Source of the DNA: Prevotellaceae bacterium UBA711
GTDB taxonomy: Bacteria > Bacteroidota > Bacteroidia > Bacteroidales > Bacteroidaceae
NCBI GenBank assembly: GCA_002297545.1
Contig: DBLZ01000107.1
Span: 1-9,469, forward strand
Direction of reading: 5' to 3'
Length of the DNA: 9,469 nt
A model generated the notes under the pieces. The model searched no databases. It was not told the DNA's origin and saw only the letters and a program-made list of their open reading frames with translations. Positions within the stretch are counted from its first letter, which is position 1; every line of letters begins with the position of its first letter. Position numbers and translations under genes: made by a program. Below are positions 1 to 6,492 of this stretch, one piece after another.

Positions 1-615
1 CGCAGCCCACGTCTCCTTGGCATCCCAGTTCCAGTAATGCCCCCAGGCCTCCTTGGCCCACAGAGCTCCGCTCATCATACCAAGGGCAAGGAAGGCTGAG
101 CCTACATACACCAGGGTGTCCGCCGTGGGCAGATACCGGTCCGTGCGCCTCCACAATCCGGCCACGGCCAAAAGAAATGCCACGGCCAGAAGCGAATAGG
201 AGAAGATGTACACCGTGACGTGTGGCACGAACCAGAAGCTCTGCAAAGCAGGCATCAGCGACTGGGAATGTATCTCGGGCTTCAACAGATTCAAGGCCAT
301 GAAGACCATGGCGGTGAGAGTGGAGAAGGACAGTATCCAGTTGTAACGCCAGCGCGTGTATGTAATCAGGCCGGACACTATCATGAAGAAGGAATACCAC
401 AAGCGTGTCTCGCCCAGCGTGTGCAGGGGCGGACGTCCAAGGCCATACCAGAACGAGGCTATGAACACAGCATACACGAGGATGCCCAGGACAGTGAGCA
501 CCTGTGCCCATGTCGACCTCCTGCCGCCACCGGCACACCATGCCATGACGGAGCCTGCTATCCACAAGACGGCCGACACGGCGGCAAAGCCTCCAAACTC
601 ATCCCATGTGATCAT
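1..615 (-). CDS. ccsA: Cytochrome c biogenesis protein CcsA (System II haem lyase subunit), C-terminus cut by the window edge
   Basis: Reading the minus strand from an ATG at 615 gives 205 residues with no stop before the left edge. At least five hydrophobic segments are visible (about 8-26, 38-56, 74-86, 94-111, 134-154). The diagnostic tryptophan-rich WWD haem-handling motif is present as WGHYWNWDAKETWA at residues 191-204, close to the edge. Candidate haem-ligand histidines are H65 (in RPPLHTLGE) and H132 (in FVPHVTVY). In the family, CcsA works with ResB to move haem across the cytoplasmic membrane and attach it to CXXCH motifs of exported c-type cytochromes. The ATG overlaps the resB stop as ATGA (615-612) and follows a near-perfect Shine-Dalgarno sequence, so the two are translated as a pair. 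The remaining C-terminal helices and their conserved histidine lie outside the window. Family assignment is secure. Confidence 0.93.
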   Translation of the reverse strand, partial: MITWDEFGGFAAVSAVLWIAGSVMAWCAGGGRRSTWAQVLTVLGILVYAVFIASFWYGLGRPPLHTLGETRLWYSFFMIVSGLITYTRWRYNWILSFSTLTAMVFMALNLLKPEIHSQSLMPALQSFWFVPHVTVYIFSYSLLAVAFLLAVAGLWRRTDRYLPTADTLVYVGSAFLALGMMSGALWAKEAWGHYWNWDAKETWAA

Positions 616-1442
616 ATCGTCTCACCTCCTTTACGGCCTACGCCTTGTACAAAGATCAACACACTGCCCAGCAGCAACATCCATATACCGGCCCACTGCA
701 CCCTGCGCCACGGCTGGCGTACCAATTGCAGCACACAACTGGCCGGCTCGTCCTCCCTCCCGCGGTCATAACCCACCAGATAGAGGTCGTCGCACCAGGA
801 GAGCGAATAGGGCTCGTTCACGCTAACCGTCACCTCCCGGCCATCCACAGCCAGCACGGCCTCGTAACTCTGCGGCATACCATCGGGATAGTATTCGGCC
901 GAGGCACGCCGTATGCGCAGAGCGTTCTTCAGAGTGACGGAGCCACCGGCCATGTCGTACATCTCCAGTACCTGCTCGCCCTCCATGGCACGCACACGCC
1001 ATTCGTGCTGGTCGACACTGCCGAAGAAGCCGCCGGCCAACAACAGGAACAGCCCCACATGGTTCATGACAAAGCGCATGCGATGAGGGCGTCGGAGACC
1101 TACGCCACGGTAGATGACCATCAGAAGATGAGTGAGCAGTGCCAGAAGAGAGGCCAGGAACCACCACGATGTAGTCACGCTGTGCGCAGACAGTCCCGCT
1201 ATCAGGCAACAAAAGATGAAGGCGCCCAGAGTCCAGAACGTGGTGCGTATGTCCAGCAATGCAACGGTCACAGGCGACCGGCGTTTCTCACGATAGAGCA
1301 CCCACAGCGCTACAGCCCACAACATCAGCAACGCCACATTGACGGGAAAGGCAAAAAAGCCTCGCGGCACATCATCGAAGAAGAGCTGTAGCAATACCGC
1401 TACAGCAAAACATACGCCTCCCGAAAGATATGCTTTCTTCAT
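612..1442 (-). CDS. resB: ResB-like cytochrome c biogenesis membrane protein (short form)
   Basis: This 276-residue membrane protein has hydrophobic segments at about 7-22, 31-50, 68-84, 93-111, 126-141 and 250-267, and one extracytoplasmic stretch of about 105 residues between the last two. Features resembling ResB are the NHVGLFLLLAGG segment (128-139, with H128 as a possible haem ligand) and the C-terminal RQPWRRVQWAGIWMLLLG. In System II, ResB holds and chaperones haem and apocytochrome for CcsA. The protein is much shorter than classical ResB (over 500 residues in Bacillus), with a reduced outer domain. Assignment therefore rests partly on the ATGA overlap with ccsA. Family knowledge: in Bacteroidales this pair often sits beside nrfHA (cytochrome c nitrite reductase). 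Here the upstream neighbour is an unrelated methyltransferase and resB has its own promoter. The start ATAT-ATG at 1442 lies about 27 bases after the predicted transcription start. Confidence 0.82.
   Translation of the reverse strand: MKKAYLSGGVCFAVAVLLQLFFDDVPRGFFAFPVNVALLMLWAVALWVLYREKRRSPVTVALLDIRTTFWTLGAFIFCCLIAGLSAHSVTTSWWFLASLLALLTHLLMVIYRGVGLRRPHRMRFVMNHVGLFLLLAGGFFGSVDQHEWRVRAMEGEQVLEMYDMAGGSVTLKNALRIRRASAEYYPDGMPQSYEAVLAVDGREVTVSVNEPYSLSWCDDLYLVGYDRGREDEPASCVLQLVRQPWRRVQWAGIWMLLLGSVLIFVQGVGRKGGETI
621..633 (-). promoter_or_regulatory. Near-perfect Shine-Dalgarno sequence for ccsA, inside resB
   Basis: The minus strand reads TAAAGGAGGTGAG, 9 bases (from the end of AGGAGG) before the ccsA ATG at 615. 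It pairs over about 11 bases with the standard bacterial 16S rRNA 3' tail. It lies in the last codons of resB (Lys-Gly-Gly-Glu). Such a strong site is uncommon in Bacteroidetes and supports the chosen ccsA start. Confidence 0.8.
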
Positions 1443-1472
1443 ATTAAAAGCCTTGCCTCTTCATTGACGTCA

Positions 1473-1504
1473 CAAATGTATAACTTTTGCGCAAATAAAG
1501 CAAC
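1473..1504 (-). promoter_or_regulatory. Bacteroidetes-type promoter for resB-ccsA
   Basis: The minus strand carries TACATTTG (1480-1473), matching the Bacteroidetes -7 consensus TAnnTTTG. GTTG (1504-1501) lies 20 bases upstream as a -33 element. Transcription would begin near 1469, giving a leader of about 27 bases. The palindrome TGACGTCA (1465-1472) covers the predicted start point. Confidence 0.7.
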
Positions 1505-1564
1505 ACCGGCGCCACAAATAATGTGACAATCCGAGGGATTTGCCAATGGAACCATGCGCACCGG

Positions 1565-2323
1565 CTATGCTCCGCCTATCAGGAAAATGGCCGGCACACG
1601 GCTCAGGTCGGGCAATTGGGTGTGCTTCCACTCGCGTATGGTGAGCGTGCGTATCCACTCGGCGTCCGTGGTGATGCCGGCGGCAATGCACATGCGGGTA
1701 TCGGGACGAAGGGAGGTGCAGAGGGTGTCGAACATCTTGCGGTTGCGGTACGGGGTCTCGATGAAGAGTTGTGTCTGATGCTCCGACCATGCACGGGACT
1801 CCAGCTGCTTCAGGCGCTTGGCTCTGTCGCCGTCCTGCACCGGCAGATAGCCGTTGAAGGCAAAGCTTTGACCACCCAAGCCGGAGGCCATGACGGCCAG
1901 GATCATGCTGCTGGGGCCAACGAGCGGAACGACACGCAGGCCGCGCTTCTGTGCCAGGAGGACAATGTCGGCACCGGGATCGGCCACGGCCGGGCAACCG
2001 GCCTCGCTGATGATGCCCACGGGCAAACCCTGTGCAATGGGACGGAGATAGTCGGCATAGCGCGACGCGTCGGCATGCTTGCCCATGTCGTAGAACGTGC
2101 AGTCGTCGATGGGGAACGTGCGGTCCATGGCACGCAGGAAACGACGTGCCGTGCGAAGCTCCTCAACGATAAAGTGACGGATGCCGCGTACCACACGGGC
2201 ATTGTGGGAGGGCAGGACGTGGTCGTGAGGCGTGTCGCCAAGGGTGACGGGAATGAGATAAATGGCAGGTTCTATGGGCACGGGGACCGGAGTGTCGCCG
2301 GCTGACATCTGTATTTCGTTCAT
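1565..2323 (-). CDS. SAM-dependent methyltransferase of the RsmI / tetrapyrrole-methylase fold
   Basis: This 252-residue protein has motifs of the RsmI (16S rRNA 2'-O-methyltransferase) branch of the tetrapyrrole methylase family. They are GIISEAGCPAVADPGA (103-118, equivalent to the RsmI V-S-D-A-G-x-P-x-x-D-P-G loop), VPLVGPSSMILAVMASGL (132-149, SAM pocket) and SFAFNGYLP (153-161). RsmI methylates the ribose of C1402 in 16S rRNA. This protein differs at the N-terminus. The usual ATPIGN segment appears as IPVTLGD (24-30), and the region that normally carries the E-D-T-R motif reads EELRTARRFL (54-63). It resembles the shorter RsmI paralogue of Bacteroidetes, so the rRNA target is inferred, not proven, and no symbol is given. 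The start at 2323 lacks a Shine-Dalgarno sequence, and Met6 (2308) is an alternative. It is co-oriented with rmuC but 293 bases away. Confidence 0.85.
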   Translation of the reverse strand: MNEIQMSAGDTPVPVPIEPAIYLIPVTLGDTPHDHVLPSHNARVVRGIRHFIVEELRTARRFLRAMDRTFPIDDCTFYDMGKHADASRYADYLRPIAQGLPVGIISEAGCPAVADPGADIVLLAQKRGLRVVPLVGPSSMILAVMASGLGGQSFAFNGYLPVQDGDRAKRLKQLESRAWSEHQTQLFIETPYRNRKMFDTLCTSLRPDTRMCIAAGITTDAEWIRTLTIREWKHTQLPDLSRVPAIFLIGGA

Positions 2324-2616
2324 AAATGCTGTTATGTGTTTATCTACATATTGTTATGGTGGAAGCTCCGTGCAGGACGGCGGGCCGGCCCAAGATGTGT
2401 GCCCTCGCGTCCCACGGGAAGGGAACGGAATAAACCGGTTCTCGCGGTAGCATAAACCGGTTCTCTTTAGCGAATAAACCGGTTCTTCGTGGGGGACAAA
2501 CCGGTTCTTCGTGGGGGACAAACCGGTTCTAAGGGGCAGAAGTCCGTGGAGCGGCGGATGCACGGCCATGGAGAGAGGGGAACAGTAGCCGTGGAGTGCA
2601 TGACGACAGGGTGGCG
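2324..2616. other. Intergenic region between rmuC and the rsmI-like gene
   Basis: No credible gene lies in these 293 bases. They hold the five-unit 22-bp repeat array (2432-2530), a GC-rich palindrome GGGCCGGCCC (2382-2391), and the right-hand end touches a small hairpin at the rmuC stop. Because both flanking genes run on the minus strand, the array lies downstream of rmuC and upstream of the methyltransferase gene. No convincing TAnnTTTG promoter was seen for the methyltransferase. Confidence 0.7.
2432..2530. repeat. Array of five 22-bp direct repeats with palindromic AACCGGTT core
   Basis: AAACCGGTTCT occurs exactly five times, beginning at 2432, 2454, 2476, 2498 and 2520, so the period is strictly 22 bases. 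Each 11-base core is separated by an 11-base spacer. Spacers 3 and 4 are identical (TCGTGGGGGAC), while spacers 1 and 2 differ (CGCGGTAGCAT, CTTTAGCGAAT). The central AACCGGTT is a perfect 8-base palindrome. The period is close to two turns of B-DNA, so every core faces the same side of the helix. Because 22 is not a multiple of 3 and spacers vary, the array is not protein coding. It could be a cooperative operator array, an iteron-like protein-binding site, or a minisatellite left by a small mobile repeat. No terminal inverted repeats were seen around it. Confidence 0.95.
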
Positions 2617-2632
2617 CTACTCCGTAGTAGCG
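2615..2632. other. Perfect 7-bp hairpin spanning the rmuC stop codon
   Basis: CGCTACT (2615-2621) and AGTAGCG (2626-2632) form a 7-bp stem with a CCGT loop. The stem contains the rmuC stop (2619-2617). No U-tract follows on the minus strand, so it is at best a weak terminator or a transcript-end stabiliser. Confidence 0.4.
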
Positions 2633-4008
2633 TCAGGCTGCTGCGGAGCGTCTATCAATCGTTCGTCGTCCACGTTGTCTATCTGAGGCAAGGGGTTGGT
2701 GGTGCTCTGCTTGGCACCGAGTTTCTGCAGCTTGGCACATGTCTGCAGGATGCTCTGCCCCGAGGGTTGCAGCTTTCTCTCCCCATCCTCGTAGGCCTTG
2801 CGGGCGGTGTCCAGAGCCTTGCCCATGGCCTGGTACTTCTTCATGAACTGCCCCACCCTGTCCAGCATCTCATTGGCCAGGGCGTAGACACGTTCGTGGT
2901 TCTCGGCCTGGGCTATCTGGGTCCAAGTAAGGCTGACAATACGCAGGGCGGCATAGAGGGTCTGCTCGTCGGCGATGAAGACATTGCGCTCCATGGCACG
3001 GCGCCAGAGGTCGGGCTGAGCGTTGAAAGCTGTCCACAATGCTCCGCTGTGGGGTACGAACATGATTACGTAGTCCATACGCGTCTTGGGCGGATGGACG
3101 TAGGATGAGTAGTCCTTGACGGATAGCTCGCGGACATGCTTCTGCAGGCTGTCGATGTGGGCTTTCAGGTATTGCGCCCGTGCCTCATCGGTCTCGGCAT
3201 TGACATAGTCCATGAAAGCGGTCAGAGAGACCTTGGAGTCGATAATGACCTCGCGGTTGTGGTCGAGATGGAGAATGACGTCGGGACGCAGCATGTTGCC
3301 CTGCTCCGACTTCAGTACCTGCCCGTTGGCATCGCGCATGGTCACCTGGGTGTCGTAGTGCACACCGCATGTCAGCCCCTGGCTGTCCAGAAGCTCCTTC
3401 AGCACAGTCTCGCCCCAGTCGCCCTGCACCTTGCTGCCATGCTTGAAGACGCGGGCCAGCTCCTCGGCGCTGTGTCGTGCGGCTTCGCTCTGCTGCATCA
3501 GCAGGCTGATCTGCTCCTTCATGGCCGAAGAAAGCTCGGTCTGGCGCAGGTTGCTGTTGTTCATGGCGTTGCGCAGGGCCTCGATGGTCTCGCGCAGGGG
3601 GGTGACTATCTGACCTATATCGCGATGGCTGCTTTGTGAAAACTCCTGCTGACGTTGCTTGAGCATCTCCTCCGTAGCAGCCTTCAACTCAGAGGTGACA
3701 CGGGCGAGAGTCTCCCGGAAACGGGCTTCCTGCGCAGCCAGAGCCTGGCGGTGGTTCTCCTCGCTCCGGGCAGCCGCCTCGCGAAAGCCGGCCTCCTGAG
3801 CGGCGAGCGCACGGCGGTGGTTGTCCTCTTTCAAGGCATTGGTAGCCTCGTTGTGCTGCTTCTCGGCATCGATTTGTGCCTCCAGTATTTGGACACGTGT
3901 GGTGGCCGCCTGCAACTCCTGTGCGTATGCCGACTTGCTGCGGAAATACATACCCCCCGTTATCAACAGGCCGAGGGTGAGCCCGAGAAGAAATAATGCT
4001 ATGGCCAT
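2617..4008 (-). CDS. rmuC: RmuC-family protein (DNA recombination/rearrangement-limiting, nuclease-like fold)
   Basis: The protein is 463 residues from the ATG at 4008. An in-frame GTG at 4014 is also possible, but ATG is preferred and neither has a Shine-Dalgarno sequence. It begins with one membrane anchor (about residues 2-22). A long Ala/Glu/Arg-rich coiled coil follows (about 28-185), containing a 22-residue duplication (near 63-106). The RmuC core domain comes next, recognised by QGDWGETVLKELLDSQGL, GNMLRPDVILHL, EVIIDSKVSLTAFMDY, PPKTRMDYVIMFVP and NVFIADEQTLYAALRIV. The D-V-I ... D-S-K arrangement resembles a restriction-endonuclease-like active site. In E. coli, RmuC limits inversion at short inverted repeats. 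The molecular activity is not well established. The C-terminal 30 residues are polar and likely disordered. It lies 87 bases downstream of the glycosyltransferase gene in the same orientation, possibly one transcript. Confidence 0.93.
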   Translation of the reverse strand: MAIALFLLGLTLGLLITGGMYFRSKSAYAQELQAATTRVQILEAQIDAEKQHNEATNALKEDNHRRALAAQEAGFREAAARSEENHRQALAAQEARFRETLARVTSELKAATEEMLKQRQQEFSQSSHRDIGQIVTPLRETIEALRNAMNNSNLRQTELSSAMKEQISLLMQQSEAARHSAEELARVFKHGSKVQGDWGETVLKELLDSQGLTCGVHYDTQVTMRDANGQVLKSEQGNMLRPDVILHLDHNREVIIDSKVSLTAFMDYVNAETDEARAQYLKAHIDSLQKHVRELSVKDYSSYVHPPKTRMDYVIMFVPHSGALWTAFNAQPDLWRRAMERNVFIADEQTLYAALRIVSLTWTQIAQAENHERVYALANEMLDRVGQFMKKYQAMGKALDTARKAYEDGERKLQPSGQSILQTCAKLQKLGAKQSTTNPLPQIDNVDDERLIDAPQQPDATTE

Positions 4009-4095
4009 AAGCACGAAGAGGAATAAGGTTGAATGATATGGTTAGGAGCGAGACACTGTCACGTGGCTTGCCAAGGGCGATGCCGACAAGGACGG

Positions 4096-5124
4096 CTAAG
4101 GCAATTGGGAATAGCGTTTCTTACCCTTTGCATAATACTGCCAAAGGAGCGAGAAGGTGCTCGGCCCATGCGCAGGTGAGTGCACGGTGTGGAGGAGATT
4201 TTCATCCCTGTCCTTACGGAAATCGTCACGCATGCGGCGGAAATCACGACGTGCACGCCATACCGAACGCACAGAGCCCCATTGCAGGGTGAGCAGGAAC
4301 TGCAGGGCTGCCAGAGCATCGAGCCACCGGCGCAGACGCATGACGTGGCGCAGACGTTCCTCGGGCAGGTTCTTGTATAGCAGAAGGAGATTGTTGCGGA
4401 AATTGAGATAGGTCTTCATGGGGTTGCCTTGGGGCAACGTGCCACCGTTCAGATGATAGGCCACACTCTGCGGTACGCACACCACCCCACGTCCGCGGCT
4501 GCACAGACGCCAGCACAGGTCTATCTCCTCCTGATGAGCGAAGAAACGTCCGTCCAAAGCCCCGGCATCCCAATAGTCGCGGGAGCGTATGAGCAGGCAT
4601 GCGCCTGTGGCCCACAACACGGGAGCAACGGTGTCATACTGCCCCTCGTCCTTCTCCACAGTGCCCATCACACGTCCTCGACAGTATGGATAGCCGAGGG
4701 AGTCGATATAGCCTCCGCAGGCTCCGGCATAGTCAAAGTACTCCGGCCGCCATTGCGAAAGGAGCTTGGGCTGACAGGCTGCAACCTCGGGATGCGCGTC
4801 CATGTATTCCATCATGGGGGCAAGCCATCCGGAGGGCACCTCCACATCGCTGTTTAGCAGCAGATAGTATTCGGCCTCTATCTGGCGAAGTCCGCGGTTG
4901 TAGCCCTCGGCAAAACCATAATTGCGGTCCAGGACTATCTGCCGTACCGTGGGAAAGCTGTGTGTCAGCAGGACAAGGGAGTCGTCGGTGCTGGCATTGT
5001 CCACCACCACGATCTCGGCATCTCCGCTGTGCTGCAACACGGAGGGCATGAAACGGCGCATCATCGCGGCACCGTTCCAGTTGAGTATCACTATGGACAA
5101 CTTGGTCATAAGGCTTCCATTCAT
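4096..5124 (-). CDS. Family 2 glycosyltransferase (rhamnosyltransferase-like)
   Basis: This 342-residue protein has a GT-A glycosyltransferase fold. SIVILNWNG (10-18) opens the nucleotide-binding fold, and VDNASTDDS (41-49) and NYGFAEGYNRGL (68-79) follow. NSDVEV (91-96) supplies the DxD-type metal/nucleotide-sugar site, WATGACLLIR (171-180) lies at the acceptor side, and HQEEIDLCWR (197-206) contains the likely catalytic base region. The C-terminal part (about 236-342) has NFRNNLLLLYKN and a basic amphipathic segment that may touch the membrane. Relatives (WbbL/RfbF-like) add rhamnose or other sugars to O-antigen or capsule lipid intermediates at the inner leaflet. Donor and acceptor cannot be read from sequence. 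The ATG overlaps the mtaB stop as ATGA (5124-5121), indicating translational coupling. Met6 (5109) is an alternative start that matches the usual family N-terminus better. No other polysaccharide genes are in the window. Confidence 0.9.
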   Translation of the reverse strand: MNGSLMTKLSIVILNWNGAAMMRRFMPSVLQHSGDAEIVVVDNASTDDSLVLLTHSFPTVRQIVLDRNYGFAEGYNRGLRQIEAEYYLLLNSDVEVPSGWLAPMMEYMDAHPEVAACQPKLLSQWRPEYFDYAGACGGYIDSLGYPYCRGRVMGTVEKDEGQYDTVAPVLWATGACLLIRSRDYWDAGALDGRFFAHQEEIDLCWRLCSRGRGVVCVPQSVAYHLNGGTLPQGNPMKTYLNFRNNLLLLYKNLPEERLRHVMRLRRWLDALAALQFLLTLQWGSVRSVWRARRDFRRMRDDFRKDRDENLLHTVHSPAHGPSTFSLLWQYYAKGKKRYSQLP

Positions 5125-6446
5125 ATTATTTCGCCCAACAGGGCATTGCCCTCGGCATTCCAGTCACTCAGGCGAACATTGACTATGACATTGTCCTCCA
5201 TGCCCTCTGGCGGGCAAGTAATTTCCGCGCGGATGTAGTTATCGGTAAAGCCGTGAAACAGCCGCTTGTTCTTGCTGTGCTCCAACAATACCGGGCGCAC
5301 GGTGCCTATATATTTATTATAGAACGCGCGCGTGAGACGGTCGCTCAGTTCCAGAATTTGCCGGCTGCGCTCCTTCTTGTCCTGAGGACTGACACGGTGC
5401 GGTATTTCCAACGCCTTGGTGCCGGGGCGCTCGCTGTAGGGAAAGACATGGTACTGGGCAATGGGCAACGTGGCCATGTATTCATAGGCTTGGCGGAACA
5501 ATTCGTCCGTCTCGCCACGTGTGCCAACAATGGTATCCACACCGATAAAGGCATCCGGCATAAGCTCCAGGACGCGCTCCACCTTACGGCGGAAGAAGTC
5601 TGTATCATATTTCCGGCGCATCAGGCGAAGGACCTCGTCGCTCCCGCTCTGCAATGGGATATGGAAATGTGGCATTAAGGCACGACTGCCGGCACAGAAC
5701 TCCAATACCTCATCGGTGAGGAGGTTGGGCTCTATGCTGGAAATGCGGTAACGCGCTATTCCATCCACCTCGTCCAATGCACGGAGCAGGTCGATGAAAC
5801 GCTCGCCCGTAGTCTTGCCATAATCGCCTATGTTCACTCCCGTAATGACGATTTCCTTTGCGCCCGCCGCTGCGGCCTCCCCAGCCTGCTCCACAAGCGA
5901 GGCTATGCTGCCGTTGCGCGAACGGCCGCGTGCGTATGGTATGGTACAATAGGTACAGTAGTAATCGCATCCGTCCTGCACCTTCAGAAAATAGCGGGTG
6001 CGGTCGCCGCAAGCGCACGATGGCATGAAGTTGCGGATGTCCGACGTACGGACGGTACGGTGTTCATGCGCCACCAGGACACGTTCCTCAGGCATCATCT
6101 GCAATCGCTCCACAATGGCATCCGCCACTTGTCCTTTCTCATTGCTGCCCAGCACCAGATCCACACCGTCCAGGGCAGAAACCTGCTCGGGCTTCAGCTG
6201 AGCATAACAGCCGGTCACCACCACCACGGCACCGGGATGGGTCCTCACCAACCGGTGTATAGCCTGACGGCACTTACTGTCCGCCACCTCGGTAACGCTA
6301 CACGTATTTATAACGCATACATCGGCCATCTCGCCCTTACGTGCGGTGCGTATGCCACGGGCTTTCAATGCCTCTCCAATAGAACTGGTCTCGGCAAAAT
6401 TCAACTTACAACCCAGTGTATAATATACCGCCTTCTTGTCTTCCAT
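5121..6446 (-). CDS. mtaB: tRNA (N6-L-threonylcarbamoyladenosine-37-C2) methylthiotransferase MtaB
   Basis: This radical-SAM enzyme of 441 residues converts t6A37 to ms2t6A37 in ANN-decoding tRNAs, improving decoding accuracy. Domains run in order. The N-terminal methylthiotransferase domain has [4Fe-4S] cysteines C13 (TLGCKLN), C49 (NTCSV) and C80 (TGCYA). The radical-SAM core has C160, C164 and C167 in DGCDYYCTYCTIPYARGRSR, plus ITGVNIGDYG and HIPLQSGSDEVLRLMRR. A C-terminal TRAM RNA-binding domain occupies about 379-441. The TLGCKLN start and IPLQSGSD segments fit MtaB better than MiaB or RimO. The open frame extends to 6518, but the promoter at 6462-6492 lies inside that extension, so the ATG at 6446 is chosen. 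An ATG at 6455 would give three extra residues and an almost leaderless message. It is the first gene of a unit with the glycosyltransferase gene. Confidence 0.94.
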   Translation of the reverse strand: MEDKKAVYYTLGCKLNFAETSSIGEALKARGIRTARKGEMADVCVINTCSVTEVADSKCRQAIHRLVRTHPGAVVVVTGCYAQLKPEQVSALDGVDLVLGSNEKGQVADAIVERLQMMPEERVLVAHEHRTVRTSDIRNFMPSCACGDRTRYFLKVQDGCDYYCTYCTIPYARGRSRNGSIASLVEQAGEAAAAGAKEIVITGVNIGDYGKTTGERFIDLLRALDEVDGIARYRISSIEPNLLTDEVLEFCAGSRALMPHFHIPLQSGSDEVLRLMRRKYDTDFFRRKVERVLELMPDAFIGVDTIVGTRGETDELFRQAYEYMATLPIAQYHVFPYSERPGTKALEIPHRVSPQDKKERSRQILELSDRLTRAFYNKYIGTVRPVLLEHSKNKRLFHGFTDNYIRAEITCPPEGMEDNVIVNVRLSDWNAEGNALLGEII

Positions 6447-6461
6447 GTCATTCATGTCCTG

Positions 6462-6492
6462 CAAAGGTACGAATAAGCACGTGAAGTACAAA
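6462..6492 (-). promoter_or_regulatory. Textbook Bacteroidetes promoter for mtaB
   Basis: The minus strand reads TTTG (6492-6489), a 19-base spacer, then TACCTTTG (6469-6462). This is an exact match to TTTG-N19-TAnnTTTG. Transcription should start near 6458, only about 12 bases before the mtaB ATG at 6446 and 3 before the ATG at 6455. AGGA (6460-6457) overlaps the predicted start. Confidence 0.85.

Noticed and set aside
645..1391. Long plus-strand open frame (248 codons) opposite resB
   Set aside because: His/Gln-rich composition typical of an antisense shadow; the opposite strand encodes a coherent membrane protein overlapping ccsA.
1523..2305. Long plus-strand open frame (260 codons) opposite the methyltransferase
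   Set aside because: Antisense shadow in GC-rich DNA; the minus strand has clear RsmI-type motifs.
2432..2530. CRISPR array
   Set aside because: The 11-base repeats and 11-base spacers are far too short, two spacers are identical, and no cas genes are present.
2354..2569. 71-codon minus-strand open frame across the repeat array, with recurring RTGL/KNRF/EPVY peptides
   Set aside because: The peptide periodicity is a by-product of the 22-base DNA repeat read in shifting frames; 22 is not a multiple of 3 and no protein family is evident.
2596..3639. Plus-strand open frames opposite rmuC
   Set aside because: Shadows of a well-conserved RmuC frame; no recognisable domains.
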